A stretch of 64,000 nucleotides of DNA from Dipteris shenzhenensis (Eukaryota; Polypodiophyta; Polypodiopsida; Gleicheniales). Positions 31,690-43,399 of the stretch are shown one piece after another. Within the stretch, counting starts at the first letter, position 1. Every line of letters starts with the position of its first letter. The position numbers and the translations under genes were made by a program. The notes under the pieces are model-generated. The model had not been told where the DNA came from and did not search any database. It saw only the letters and a list, made by a program, of their open reading frames with translations. The DNA is taken from assembly GCA_047967505.1 (NCBI GenBank), contig CM106539.1. One strand, written 5' to 3'.

Positions 31690-33735
31690 AAAACAAAAAA
31701 CAAAAAAGCAAACATAAGCATAGGCATAGGCATAGGCATAGGCAAGAAGAAAGAAGAGGGAAAGGAAAGAAGAGGGAAAGGAAAGAGGGAAAGAAGAGGG
31801 AAAGGAAAGAGAAGAGGAAGAAGAGGGAATAGAGAATGAGAGAAGGGGGAAATAGAGAAGGGGGAAAGAGAGAAGCATAAGCATGAGCTTATGCAGAAAT
31901 AGAGAAGGGGGAATGAGAGAAGCATAAGCATGAGCTTATGCGGAAATAGAGAAGGGGGAATGAGAGAAGCATAAGCATAAGCTTATGCGGAAATAGAGAA
32001 TGAGAGAAGCATAAGCATGAGCTTATGCTTCTCTCATTCTCTATTTCCGCATAAGCTCATGATAGAGAATGAGAGAAGGGGGAAAGAGAGAAGGGGGAAT
32101 GAGAGAAGCATAAGCATAAGCTTATGCGGAAATAGAGAATGAGAGAAGGGGGAAATAGAGAAGGGGGAAAGAGAGAAGCATAAGCATGAGCTTATGCAAA
32201 AATAGAGAAGGGGGAATGAGATAAGCATAAGCATGAGCTTATGCGAAAATAGAGAATGAGCTTATACGGAAATAGAGAATGAGAGAAGCATAAGCATGAG
32301 CTTATGCTTCTCTCATTCTCTCTTTCCACATAAGCTCATGATAGAGAATGAGAGAAGGGGGAATGAGAGAAGCATAAGCATAAGCTTATGCAGAAATAGA
32401 GAATTCATGCTTATGCTTCTCTCATTCTCTATTTCCGCATAAGCTCATGCATAAGCATAAGCATGAGCTTATGCGGAAATAGAGAATGAGAGAAGGGGGA
32501 AATAGAGAAGGGGGAAAGAGAGAAGCATAAGCATGAGCTTATGCGGAAATACTAGAGAATGAGCTTATGCGGAAATAGAGAATGAGAGAAGCATAAGCAT
32601 GAGCTTATGCTTCTCTCATTCTCTATTTCTGCATAAGCTCATGCATAAGCATAAGCTTATGTGGAAATAGAGAATGAGAAAAGGGGGAAAGAGAGAAGCA
32701 TAAGCATGAGCTTATGCGGAAATAGAGAAGGGGGAATGAGAGAAGCATAAGCATGAGCTTATGCGGAAATAGAGAATGAGCTTATGCGGAAATAGAGAAT
32801 GAGAGAAGCATAAGCGTGAGCTTATGCTTCTCTCATTCTCTATTTCCGCATAAGCTCATGATAGAGAATGAGAGAAGGGGGAAAGAGAGAAGGGGGAATG
32901 AGAGAAGCATAAGCATAAGCTTATGTGGAAATAGAGAATGAGAGAAGCATAAGCATGAGCTTATGCGGAAATAGAGAATGAGAGAAGGGGGAAATAGAGA
33001 AGGGGGAAAGAGAGAAGCATGAGCATGAGCTTATGCAGAAATAGAGAATGAGAGAAGCATAAGCATGAGCTTATGCTTCTCTCATTCTCTATTTCCGCAT
33101 AAGCTCATGCATAAGCATAAGCTTCTGGAAATAGAGAATGAGAGAAGGGGGAAATAGAGAAGGGGGAAAGAGAGAAGCATAAGCATGAGCTTATGTGGAA
33201 ATAGAGAATGAGCTTATGCATAGCGGCTTAGGACCAACAAAGGCATGGATACTATCCACCCCAAGCATCAGATTCTAAAAGGAACCTTAAAGCCCTTGCC
33301 TCTTATGCGGAAATAGAGAATGAGAGAAGGGGGAAGCATAAGCATGAGCTTATGCGGAAATAGAGAATGGGCTGATGCGGAAATAGAGAATGAGAGAAGG
33401 GGGAAACTTAGGCATAAGCTCATGCTCATGCATGAGCATGAGCTTATGCAAAAATAGAGAATGAGAGAAGGGGGAAATAGAGAAGGGGGAAAGAGAGAAG
33501 CATAAGCTCATGCATAATAGAAGAATGAGAGAAGAGGGAAATAGAGAAGGGGGAAATAGAGAAGGGGGAAAGAGAGAAGGGGGGAAGGAAAGAGAGAAGG
33601 GAAATGAGAGAAGGCGGAAATAGAGAAGGGGGAAAGAGAGAATAAGAGAAGAGGGAAACAAGAGAAGGGGGAAAAAAGAGAAATAGAGAAGGGGGAAGAA
33701 GGAAAGAGTTTGAGGGGAAGAGAGGGTTCCTATGC
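31690..33735. repeat. Microsatellite spacer (C3)
   Basis: It is of the C1/C5 type, with GCATAAGCATGAGCTTATGC and GAAATAGAGAATGAGAGAAG alternating in regular cassettes of 60-100 bp. A 70-bp non-repeat island at about 33222-33300 (AGCGGCTTAGGACCAACAAA) breaks the pattern and resembles nothing else here. Confidence 0.85.
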
Positions 33736-33741
33736 CCATCA

Positions 33742-33772
33742 CTGCAGCTAGCGCTTATGGCACTAGCTGCAG
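33742..33772. repeat. 31-bp palindrome (C3)
   Basis: The left arm is CTGCAGCTAGCGC; the right arm has one change (GCACTAGCTGCAG). Confidence 0.85.
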
Positions 33773-34377
33773 GCCAATGCAAATAACAAAAATAATAAAT
33801 GAAAAAAAGAGGAAGCACTTACTTGAAATAGTATGTCCCGCTCGGTGTAGTGGACTGGCCCTACAAAAGAGAGAAAACAACCCATTTTTTCAAATAATAT
33901 GTTAGTGGAAGGAGGAGATAATTACAAAAGCAACTTCTTGAAAGGAGGAGATTGAGGAGACAAGGAGAAAGAGAAGGAAGAGAAATACAGAAAAAAGAGG
34001 TGAGTTTTCTTCCTTTCTTGAAGTCTCGTTTTTTGTTTCAATCCTTTTAAAACAAGCATGAAAACTAGTTTACAGGTTTATCAATACAAGAAGAAACACT
34101 CACAAAACTAAAGCTAACAAACAAACAACCTACATTCTTGAAACAAACTCACCTCTTAAAGAACTTCCTTTCAAGAAACCAAAGAGGGAAAAGGGTAGAG
34201 AGGGAGTACAAGAGGTAGGAGAAGGGTGAGGAGTGGAAAATAGAGTGGGAGGTTGCTTGAAATAGGTGGGAGGTCGTCGAAAATAGGTGGGAGGAGATAT
34301 TGGCTTGCTTACTTGAGAGATTAGGGAATAGGATGAAGAAAACGCCGCGCGATTAGAGTTTCGGGTTTTAACCCACA
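33773..34377. other. Conserved leader (C3)
   Basis: Equivalent to 541-1205 of C1 in reverse orientation. It has the same donor-like CTCACCTCTT on the minus strand and purine-rich tracts. No ORF. Confidence 0.5.
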
Positions 34378-34483
34378 GCGTCGCTATATAGCGATGCTTA
34401 TTCGTCGCTATATAGCGACGTTTTTAATTAAAAATGTCGCTATATAGCGACGGAACAGAGCAAAGGTCGCTATATAGCGATGC
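34378..34483. promoter_or_regulatory. Internal palindrome cluster upstream of C3 transposase
   Basis: Four copies of the CGTCGCTATATAGCGACG motif, one perfect, lie about 105-210 bp before the transposase ATG. Confidence 0.75.
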
Positions 34484-34587
34484 TTACAGTCACTTTTTTC
34501 TTTTAGCATCAAAAGAAGCTCAAACATGCTATTTTATAACTGTTAATATCTCTTCTTCATGCTTATGTTGTGATTTTATAAGTGTAG

Positions 34588-37101
34588 ATGGAAGGGACGA
34601 GTGGAAGCTCGTCCGATGATGCGCCAACACCCGAGAGCACGAAGTGGCTTACGGAGAGGTTATACTGTCATTGCACTCATTGCAAGCGAGAAGTATGACA
34701 TCAATGTCATATTATCATGTGCCACTTGCGGATGTATGGGGAGGAGCCGGAACCAGTACCCCCTGTTGGTGTTGCACATGTTGATGGACCATCGGTAAGT
34801 CAAAGCTATTTAAGTTCGCAATCTTATTGTATACCAGGAAATAGAAGATCTTATATTTACACGAAATCTTAAAATAGGATGAGGAGGGTGACGAGGGTAC
34901 ACATATACCTTCTCACTTTCAGCAAGACTATAGTCTCCCGGATGATGACAAGGGTATGGTCGACATGATGGATTCCATTTTTAGGGGCACTACATCCCAC
35001 GTACACGTGATGTCAGAGTCTGAAGTCCAAATGCGAGAGTTGCAATCAACACAATTGTACGAGGGTGCTAGGATGTCTAAACTACGTGCTTGTCTCTCAA
35101 TCTTGAATCTACAAGTACAGTATGGGTGGTCGGATACAAGTGTCTCGGCCTTAATGAGGTTAGCCCTTGCATTAATTTGACTCATTATTTGGATATTTTT
35201 TGTTTTGAGAATCATCATTTGGATAGTGTCTTTGTCATAGGTTGCTCCAGAAGATGTTTCCTGCACCAAATACCATGCCCGCATCAAGAGATGAAGCGAA
35301 AAAGATGCTAACAATGGTGGGTATGGATTATGATACCATCCATGCTTGCCGTAATGATTGTATTCTCTTTCGTCGTGAGCATGGAGATTTGGCTAGTTGT
35401 CCAGAGTGTGGGGAACAATGATATAGAGATGACTTGCAGGGTGAGCGGATACCGGTAAAGGTCTTGAGACACTTTCCCATCATTGCAAGAATACAACACA
35501 TGTTCCGATGCAAATCCATAGCGGAGTTGATGACATGGCATGCATCTCATCGGTCCACTGATCACACATTGAGGATTCCCGTAGATTGTGCAGCTTGGAA
35601 GCACATAGATAATCAGTGGCTGGACTTTGCGAGGGAGCCACACAACTTACATCTTGGGCTAGGTGTGAATCCTTTCGGGTTACGCTCGACATGGCCCATA
35701 GTTGTGGTGAATTACAATATCCCACCATGGCTAACAATAAAAAAGGGACACCTCATGCTTGCAGTACTTGTGCCAGGAAAGTACAAGGCAAAAAACATGG
35801 ACGTGTACATGGCACCTTTGATAGAGGAGTTACAGATATTATGGAGAGGAGTGCAGGTCTTTGATATTTCCAGAGCTCCTAGACATACCAATGATATTTT
35901 GATCAGGGGTATCTTGATGTGGACCATGCATGACTACCCAGGATATGGAGAGTGCGCAGGTACGTGGTTGTGTCTTTACGTGTACAATGAGGGATTATGC
36001 TTTTTTTACTCTCTTTTGCACGCATGTCTTGTACTAACACATTCATGCACACGTGCAGGACTTGTTACAAGTGGGTACCATGCTTGTCCTGTTTGTGGAC
36101 CGGCTCTAAAATCGCTTGCACGCTACTCCAAACATATGAGGAAAAATGTTTATGAAGGTCATGCTCGATACCTTCCGCTCAACCATCTCGCACGTGGAGG
36201 TCAGCTTGATCCACCACCATCATATTTGAAGGCAAGTGATTGGATTCAAGCTTGGAGGGCGAATGGAGAGGAACCTCCTCCTGGTATGAAGAGGCTATCG
36301 ATCTTTCACGAGCTTCCTTATTGGGGTCAATTACAAATCAATCATCTCTTGGATCCCATGCATATCTTCAAGAATGTGGGGGCTACTATTTGGGCACACT
36401 TGGTTGGTTCCAATGACTCGAGAGGAGTGCGACAAGACTTGCGTGCTATGAATAGGATGTCTCGTTTGTGGCCCCAAGTGCATGCTTCGGGAAAAGTTGT
36501 CCTCCCAAAAGCAACGTGGATCCTCTCTACGAGGAAGGAGGCAGCGGTCAAGGCAGACATTGCCTCTTTTCAAACACCAATAGGGTACATGCATTGCTTG
36601 AAAGGAGCATTTTCAAAGGACAATAAGCTTAGTGGCCTCAAGTCCCATGATTGGCACAAGGTCTTACAGGTATTCTAAGTAGAATTAGTGTACCGATAAT
36701 CATGATGCATTAGCGTAATTATTATTATGTTATATTGTTGACATGACTTCATTGTTGCTTTGATAGTTCATCCTCCCAATTACAATAAAAGGGTGCTTAC
36801 AAGAAGATGTTAGAAATGCTATATTCAAGATCTGTGGTATTGTGAGGTATGCTTACTATCAAATCGCATTATGTATTTTCTTCATGGACATGTGAAATAG
36901 GTGGATATCTCAAATATCTTACATATGCATGGACATGTGAAATAGGTGGAAATCTCAAACAGAGATCTCTATATCGAGCATCGAGAAGGCTAGGGTGGAA
37001 TCCATCGAAGCTGTATGCTTGCTTGAGAAGCACTTTCCCTCGAGCATTATGACAACTCAAGTCCACTTGCTTGTGCACATAGTTGATGAGGTGGCTATAG
37101 C
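34588..37101 (+). pseudogene. C3 transposase, exons 1-6 (truncated)
   Basis: Exons are 34588-34794, 34878-35158, 35241-35959, 36059-36669, 36767-36846 and 36946-37101 (cut). TGA at 34696-34698 (CGA in C1) and TGA at 35419-35421 (CGA in C2) stop translation. Two in-frame losses of 9 and 12 bp in exon 3 remove the first aspartate motif (LAMDG) and part of the next strand, so the product would lack a likely catalytic residue even if read through. A 45-bp duplication lies before exon 6 (ATGGACATGTGAAATAGGTGG twice). The gene ends inside DUF4218 after VDEVAI. Confidence 0.85.
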
Positions 37102-37744
37102 GTGGGTGTTAAATTTGTAGGGCAATACATTTATATGAAATTTTGGTAAGTGTAACTAAGTTTATGAGAATGAACTATCGTACTGGAAATGTGAAACAGC
37201 ATTAAACTTCGATAAACCATTAAAAAATGAACTTTACATTATATATTATTAATAAGAAAGGAAACAATAAGAATGTACAAGCCTTTTCTATGTATAGTAT
37301 TTTTTTTTCCTTTGTGTAAAAATAGGATATTTTTATAAAGGTGTATCATATCCTTTTCAAAGCGAAGCACTCTGCTATTAAAGCACTAAGTCCCTGTGGC
37401 TTTTACAAAGATTAAATGAACATGGTGGAATAGTGTTGTACAACAAAGAAGTGTGTACTAAGTGTGAAACCGTTCGCTGTGAAAGGCGAAAGTAAAATCA
37501 CAAACTAGGAAACCACACGGCAATAAAAATATCGAGAAGCAATTTAAGAGTAAAATTTACATATTGCTAACAATACAAAAAGTAAGAAGAAACCTCAAAC
37601 TTTTTTCAATTTGAATGAAAAGAAGCCATCTGTATGAGGGTATATCATGTCCTTTTATTAAAAGCAAATCATTCTAATTCTAAAGCAAAACAAACTATAA
37701 ACCAAGGAAGTCGCATGGGTGTTAAATTTATACGGCAATAAATT
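37102..37744. repeat. Repeat unit matching the C4 target site
   Basis: 37102-37320 begins GTGGGTGTTAAATTTG and runs through AATGAACTATCGTACTGGAA. The same sequence recurs as 37716-37744 plus 57155-57330, split by C4. The DNA between (37330-37715) is AT-rich, without an ORF, and repeats TATCATATCCTTTT-like words. The two copies may be long repeats of an unrecognised element or a local duplication. Confidence 0.75.
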
Positions 37745-38491
37745 CACTACAAGGCATAGGCCCTTTTTCGACGAAAATACCGATGCTTTTTACATTAATT
37801 TTTTTTTTAAACGGGCACAAACATCGTTACTAAAGTCATTAAAAGCATCAAAAAAGAAGCGTCGCTATATAGCGACGCTGATAAACGTCGCTATATAGCG
37901 ACACTAATAAACGTCGCTATATAGCGACACTAGTAAACGTCGCTATATAGCGACGATTAACAGAACTTAAAAAAAAGCATTAGTGGGGCTAAACAGGGCC
38001 ATAGCAAACGGGCACAAACATCATTACTAAAGTCATTAAAAGCATCAAAAAAGAAGCGTCGCTATATAGCGACGCTGATAAATGTCACTATATAGCGACA
38101 CTGATAAACGTCGCTATATAGCGACACTGATAAACGTCGCTATATAGCGACACTGGTAAACGTCGCTATATAGCGACGATTAACAGAACTTAAAAAAAAG
38201 CATTAGTGGGGCTAAACAGGGCCATAGCAAGCCCTGTTTTGCCCCACTAATGCTTTTTTTTTTTGTAATTACAAAAAAACATTTTTTATAACAAAATTTC
38301 CCTTGCGAAAAGGGTGATACAAAATCGCTCAAATGCAATGATCGAGCAACAAAAGCATATGCATGTCGAACATATACAACATTGTTTGTTACAAAATTAC
38401 CCTTTCGAAAGGGTGATACAAAATTGCTTAAACAAGCAGATATACAAAATGACATACATGGCGAAGAAAATGCAAACTGCTACTACTACTA
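37745..38491. promoter_or_regulatory. Subterminal region A of C4, partly duplicated
   Basis: The stretch from AAACGGGCACAAACATC to CTAAACAGGGCCATAGCAA (about 37808-38000) is repeated directly at about 38005-38225. This doubles the palindrome cluster (37860-37967 and 38056-38178, roughly nine sites). The hairpin partner GCCCTGTTTTGCCCCACTAA follows only the second copy. Confidence 0.8.
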
Positions 38492-39826
38492 CTACTCATT
38501 CGAATTGTCCTCGTCCTCATCCTCGTCTTGTTGGCCTGATCCTTGGTTCTCGTGAGTTGCGCCTTCTCCCTGATCCTCGTCACGTGCGTCTAATCCCTTG
38601 CCCTGGTGATCGCTCGCCTCCGGTGATGGGACGCTTGAGCTTTGACCCTAAGAGTGAACCATATAAATTGAAAATTAGATTGGAACTTAAAGAATAAAAC
38701 AATTTAAAAAGTGAGATTACAAGTAGGAGTAGACTTATACCGTGCGAGGAGCCACCTCAGCCCCAATCGACCGTCGCTCCCAATGCCTCTTGCTCAATAA
38801 GCCACGGCTTTGTTCTTATGCGAAATGTGCATCATGTCTCTGCATCTGTAGGAAGATGACCCATCGCAGCTTACTGTGGATCCAATTTATGAGAGTTAGA
38901 GTTAGCTAAAGTACATGTAATATGCAGTAAAACAAATAGAACAATACATTAAATGAGAAGAAGTAGACTTACCATGGTTGCCTCGAATGCCAACCGTCCG
39001 CCTGCACCAAAGTGCGAAGTACCTACGATGTCCAGCCGTCTCTTCGCAGCCCTCCTCTGACCCTCGAACATTTCGAGATGGTCCCTATTCTGCTTCTTGA
39101 AGAACTTCCAATCAGCTTTGTCTGCCCAGCTGGGTTTAGCCAACCCCTTTGTGATGGAAGTACGCAAGGTTGATCTACGATGCTTCAAGACCAAACCCAT
39201 GCACTCTCGCATATAATTCTCATTAAACTCCCAATTTGGCGGGTTAGGGTATTTTTGTTTTAATTCATCGATGACCGCCTGCTTCTTTTGGTCATCTTGA
39301 TACCACCAATCGGTAGCAATGCCGCTCTTGAAAAGGATGGCTCATCAACCGCCTCATGGTGGCCATCACTGTGTTGCCCTTTCTATCTTCTATTATCTCT
39401 CAGCAGCTGTGATTTGATAGGAGAGATCCTCTCATGAGTAAGGAGAACTGATGGTAGTAGAGTCAGAAGGAGTGAAAGCTATGCGAGCACTTCCAGAGCG
39501 AGGAGTAGCAATGGGAGTAGGAGAGGGCAAGGGACTTGACTGATACTATGTCTCCGGACCAAGTGGATACCTGTAGGGATGTGAGTGTGTTGACTCGTCT
39601 ACATCTCCCGAGTCAGCACAACATAAGCTGCCCCTCCTACTCTTCCTTCCCTTACGAGAGGCATGCGCAAATGATGACCCCTCGGTCGAAGGGGCACGAT
39701 GGGATGGCTAGGCAGTACGTCCAGTCATCGGTGTAAGGGAGGGAATTGCTGAGGTCCTCTGAGATGTCTCCTCTTGCGAGGCTATCCGTACTCGTCGGAT
39801 GTGCGACGTGATCCCATGTCTAACAT
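38492..39826 (-). pseudogene. C4 TNPA-like gene, decayed
   Basis: Start ATG at 39826 and stop position 38492 align with C1. About 240 bp of the T/P-rich part is missing near 39770. There are stops in the middle of exon 1 and a frameshift near 39330. The C-terminal part (KHRRSTL, TSHFGAGGRLAFEA) stays open at 38949-39212. Confidence 0.8.
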
Positions 39827-39839
39827 AGACACAAACACG

Positions 39840-41274
39840 AAAACAAAAAACAAAAAACAAACATAAGAATAGGCATAGGCATAGGCATAGGCAAAGGAAA
39901 AGAGGAAGAAGAGGGAAAGGAAAAGAGATTGGAAGAGAGGAAAGAGAGAAGAAGAGGGAAAGGAAAGAAGGAAAGAAGAGAGAAGAAGAGGGAAAGAAGA
40001 GGAGAGGAGGGAAAAGAGAAAGTGGAGGAGAAAAGGAAGAAGAGGGAAAGGAAAGAGGGAAAGAAGAGAAAGAAGAGGGAAAGAGAGGAAGAAGAAAAGA
40101 GGAAGAAGAGGAAAAGAGGAGGGAAAAGAGGAGAAGAGGAGGGAAAAGAGGAGGGAGTTAAAAGAGGAGAAGAGGAGGAAAAGAGGAGGGAAAAGAGGAG
40201 GGAAAAGAGGGGGGAAAAGAGGAGAAGAGAGAAGAAGAGGGAAAGGAAAGAGAGATTGGAAAGGGGGAAAGAGGGAAAGAAAGAGAGAAGAAGAGGGAAA
40301 GAGAGAAGAGGAGGGGGAAAGAGATTGAAAGAGGGAAGGAGAAGGAGAAGGAGAAGGAAAGGAGGGAAAGAAGAGGGAAACGAAAGAGGGAAATAGAGAC
40401 ATATGCTCATGCTTATGCATGAGCATATGTCTCCTTCTCTTATGCTCATGCATAAGCATAAGCATGAGCATATGTCTCCTTCTCTTATGTTCATGCATAA
40501 GCATAAGCATGAGCATATGCTTATGCTTATGCATCAGAGGAGTCTTATGCATAAGCATAAGCATAAGCATAAGAGAAGGAGACATATGCTCATGCTTATG
40601 CTTATGCATGAGCATAAGAGCATGAGCATGAAAGAGGGAAAAGAGGGGGGAAAAGAGGAGAAGAGAGAAGAAGAGGGAAAGGAAAGAGAGATTGGAAAAG
40701 GGGAAAGAGGGAAAGAAAGAGAGAAGAAGAGGGAAAGAGAGAAGAAGAGGGGGAAAGAGATTGAAAGAGAGAAGAAGAAGGAGAAGGAGAAGGAAAGGAG
40801 GGAAAGAAGAGGGAAAAGAGAGAAGAAGATGGGGAAGAGAGGGGAAAATGGGAAAGAGGGAAAAAGAGACATATGCTCATGCTTATGCATGAGCATATGT
40901 CTCCGTCTCTTATACTTATGCATAAGACTCATCTTATGCATAAGCATAAGCATGAGCATAAGAGAAGGAGACATATGTTCATGCTTATGCTTAAGCATGA
41001 GCATAAAAGAAGTAGACATATGCTCATGCTTATGCTTATGCATGAGCATAAGAACACATTGAGCATGAAAGAGGGAAAAGAGGGGGGAAAATAGGAGAAG
41101 AGAGAAGAAGAGGGAAAGGAAAGAGAGATTGGAAAAGGGGAAAGGGGGAAAGAGGGAAAGAAAGAGAGAAGAAGAGGGAAAGTAAAGAGGGAAAAAGAGA
41201 CATATGCTCATGCTTATGCATGAGCATATGTCTACTTCTCTTATGCTCATGCATAAGCATAAGCATGACCATAT
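39840..41274. repeat. Microsatellite spacer, left part (C4)
   Basis: Long purine runs (AAGAGGGAAAGGAAAGAG) are followed by cassettes of GAGCATATGTCTCCTTCTCT and GCATAAGCATAAG. C5 inserted at the end of one cassette; the spacer resumes at 51211. Confidence 0.85.
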
Positions 41275-41813
41275 CACTACAAGGCATAGGCCATTTTCCG
41301 GCGGAAATACCGACGCTTTTTACATTTTAAAAAAAAATTTTCACGACACAAACGTTGCTATAAGTGTCGCTAAAAGCATCGGAAAAGGATCGTTGCTATA
41401 AAGCGTCGCTATATAGCGACACTGGCAAACGTCGTTATATAGCGACGATGCAAACGTCGCTATATAGTGACACTGTTAATCGTCGCTATATAGCGACACT
41501 GGTAAACATCGCTATATAGCGAGGATTAACAGAAGTTAAAAAAAAGGGTTAGTGGGGCTAAACAAGGCTTCCTTTTGGCCCTGTTTAGCCCCACTAATCC
41601 TTTTTTTTTTTTTTTGTAATTACAAAAGAAAGTTTTTTATAACAAAATTTCCCTTGCTTGCAGGGTGATACAAAATTGTTCTTGTGAAATGATGAGTAAC
41701 AAATGCATATACATGTCGGACATATACAACAGTGTTTGTAACAAAATTACCCTTTCGAAAGGGCGATACAAAATTGCTCAAACGAGTGGATATACAAAAT
41801 GCTACTACCACTA
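41275..41813. promoter_or_regulatory. Subterminal region A of C5
   Basis: Terminus, then CGGAAATACCGACGC, six or so palindrome copies at 41349-41525, the hairpin around GTGGGGCTAAAC at 41537-41615, and CCCTTTCGAAAGGG near 41750. Confidence 0.7.
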
Positions 41814-43375
41814 CTACTCATCCGAATCTAAATCATCTTCGTCTTGTTGGCCTGTTCCTTGGTCCTCGACACCTACGTCTTCTCCCTCTTCCTCGCCACT
41901 TGCGTCTGATCCTTGGCCCTGTTGATCGCTCGCCTCCGATGATGGGACACTTGAGCTTTGACCCTAAGAGTGAACCATATAAATCAAAAATTAGATTGGA
42001 ACTTAAATTAAAAAGTGAGATTACAAGTAGGAGTAAACTTATACCATGCGAGCAGCCACCTCAGCCCAATCGACCGTCACTCCCATTGCCTCTTGCTCAA
42101 TGAACCACGGCTTTGTTCCTATCCGAAATGCGTGTCGTGTCTCTGCATCTGTAGGAAGACGACCCATCGCAGCTTGTTGTGGATCCAATTTACGAGAGTT
42201 AGAGTTAGCTAAAGTGCATGTAATATGTAAGTAAAACAAATAGAACAATACATTAAATGAGAAGAAGTAGACTTACCACGGTTGCCTCGAACGCATACCG
42301 TCCGCCTGCACCAAAGTGCGAAGTACCTACGACGTCCAGTCGTCTCTTCGTAGCCCTCCTCTGACCCTTGAACATTTCGGGATGGTCCCTATGTTGCTTC
42401 TTGAAGTACTTCCAATCAGCTTTGTCTGCCCACCTGGGTTTAGCCAACCCCTTTGTGATGGAAGTACGCAAGGTTGATCTACGATGCTTCAGGACCAAAC
42501 CCATGCGCTCTCGCATATAATCGTCATTAAACTTCACATTTGGCAGATTAGGGTATCTTTCTTTTAACTCATCAATCACCGCCTCCTTCTTTTGGGAATC
42601 TTGATACCGCCAATCGGTATTTATGCCGCTCTTGAAGTGATGACTCATCAACCTCCTCATGGTGGCCATCACTGCTTTGCCCTTTTTATCTTCTATTATC
42701 TCTCCGGCAGATGTGATTTGATAGGAGAGATCCCCTGATGAGTAAAGGGGACTGACGGTAGCAGAGTCTAAAGGAGTGGAAGCTGCGCGAGCGCTTCTGG
42801 AGCGAGGAGTAGCAGTGGGAGTAGGAGAGGGAAAGGGACCTGACTGATACTGTGTCTCCAGACCAAGTGGAGACCTAAAGGAGCGTGAGTGTGCTGACTC
42901 GTCTACATCTCCCGAGTCAGCACAACATGAGCCGCCCGTCCTACTCTTCCTTCCCTTGCGAGAGGCATGCGCAGGTGATGATCCCGCGGTCGAAGGGGCG
43001 CGAGGGGATGGCTGGGCAGTACGTCCACCCGTCGGTGTAGGGGAAGGAATTGCTGAGGTCCTCTGAGAGAGCAGAGAGAAGAATCTCGCTGCCTCCTCAT
43101 CACTCATCTGCACTACAAACTTCATCAGGACTCCCGACAAAGCCATGCGCGGCTAGCAAAGGAGTTCCCCGAGGGGTAGTCGCAGTGCTACGTGGAAGAG
43201 GAGTCGGACCAGGGGTAGTCGTAGTGCTAAGTCCGAGAGGAGTCGGACCAAGGGTAGTCCTCGGGGTAGTCGCCTGAGAGGAATCAAAGTCCTCTGGAGC
43301 ATATAGATTATGAGCTCTCCTCCTACGAGGCTGTCCGTACTCGTCGGATGAGCGACGTGATCCCATGTCTAACAT
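41814..43375 (-). pseudogene. C5 TNPA-like gene with one frameshift
   Basis: Exons are 42277-43375, 42045-42176 and 41814-41963 with the same borders as C1. The only lesion I find is one extra base near 43121-43124 (GATGAAGTTTG where C1 has GACGAGTTTG), which shifts the frame after about 80 residues. Everything after it is open in one frame, including MRRLMSHHF, KHRRSTLRT and SHFGAGGRYAFEA. It could be a recent mutation or an assembly error. Confidence 0.85.
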
Positions 43376-43399
43376 AGACACAAACACGAAAACAGAAAA

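Larger units (their letters stand above)
29618..37101 (+). mobile_element. CACTA transposon copy C3, right part lost
   Basis: It starts with CACTACAAGGCATAGGCC at 29618. The subterminal cluster, TNPA-like gene (minus), spacer, palindrome, leader, internal motif cluster and transposase exons 1-6 follow. The sequence breaks off at about 37101 inside the DUF4218 exon, where C5 continues with the next codons. DNA matching the C4 target site begins at the break. Terminus B is absent, so no target duplication can be found. Confidence 0.85.

Noticed and set aside
36331-36594. Minus-strand ORFs antisense to transposase exon 4 in C3, C4 and C5
   Set aside because: They recur only because the sense exon is conserved; no start context or family motif.
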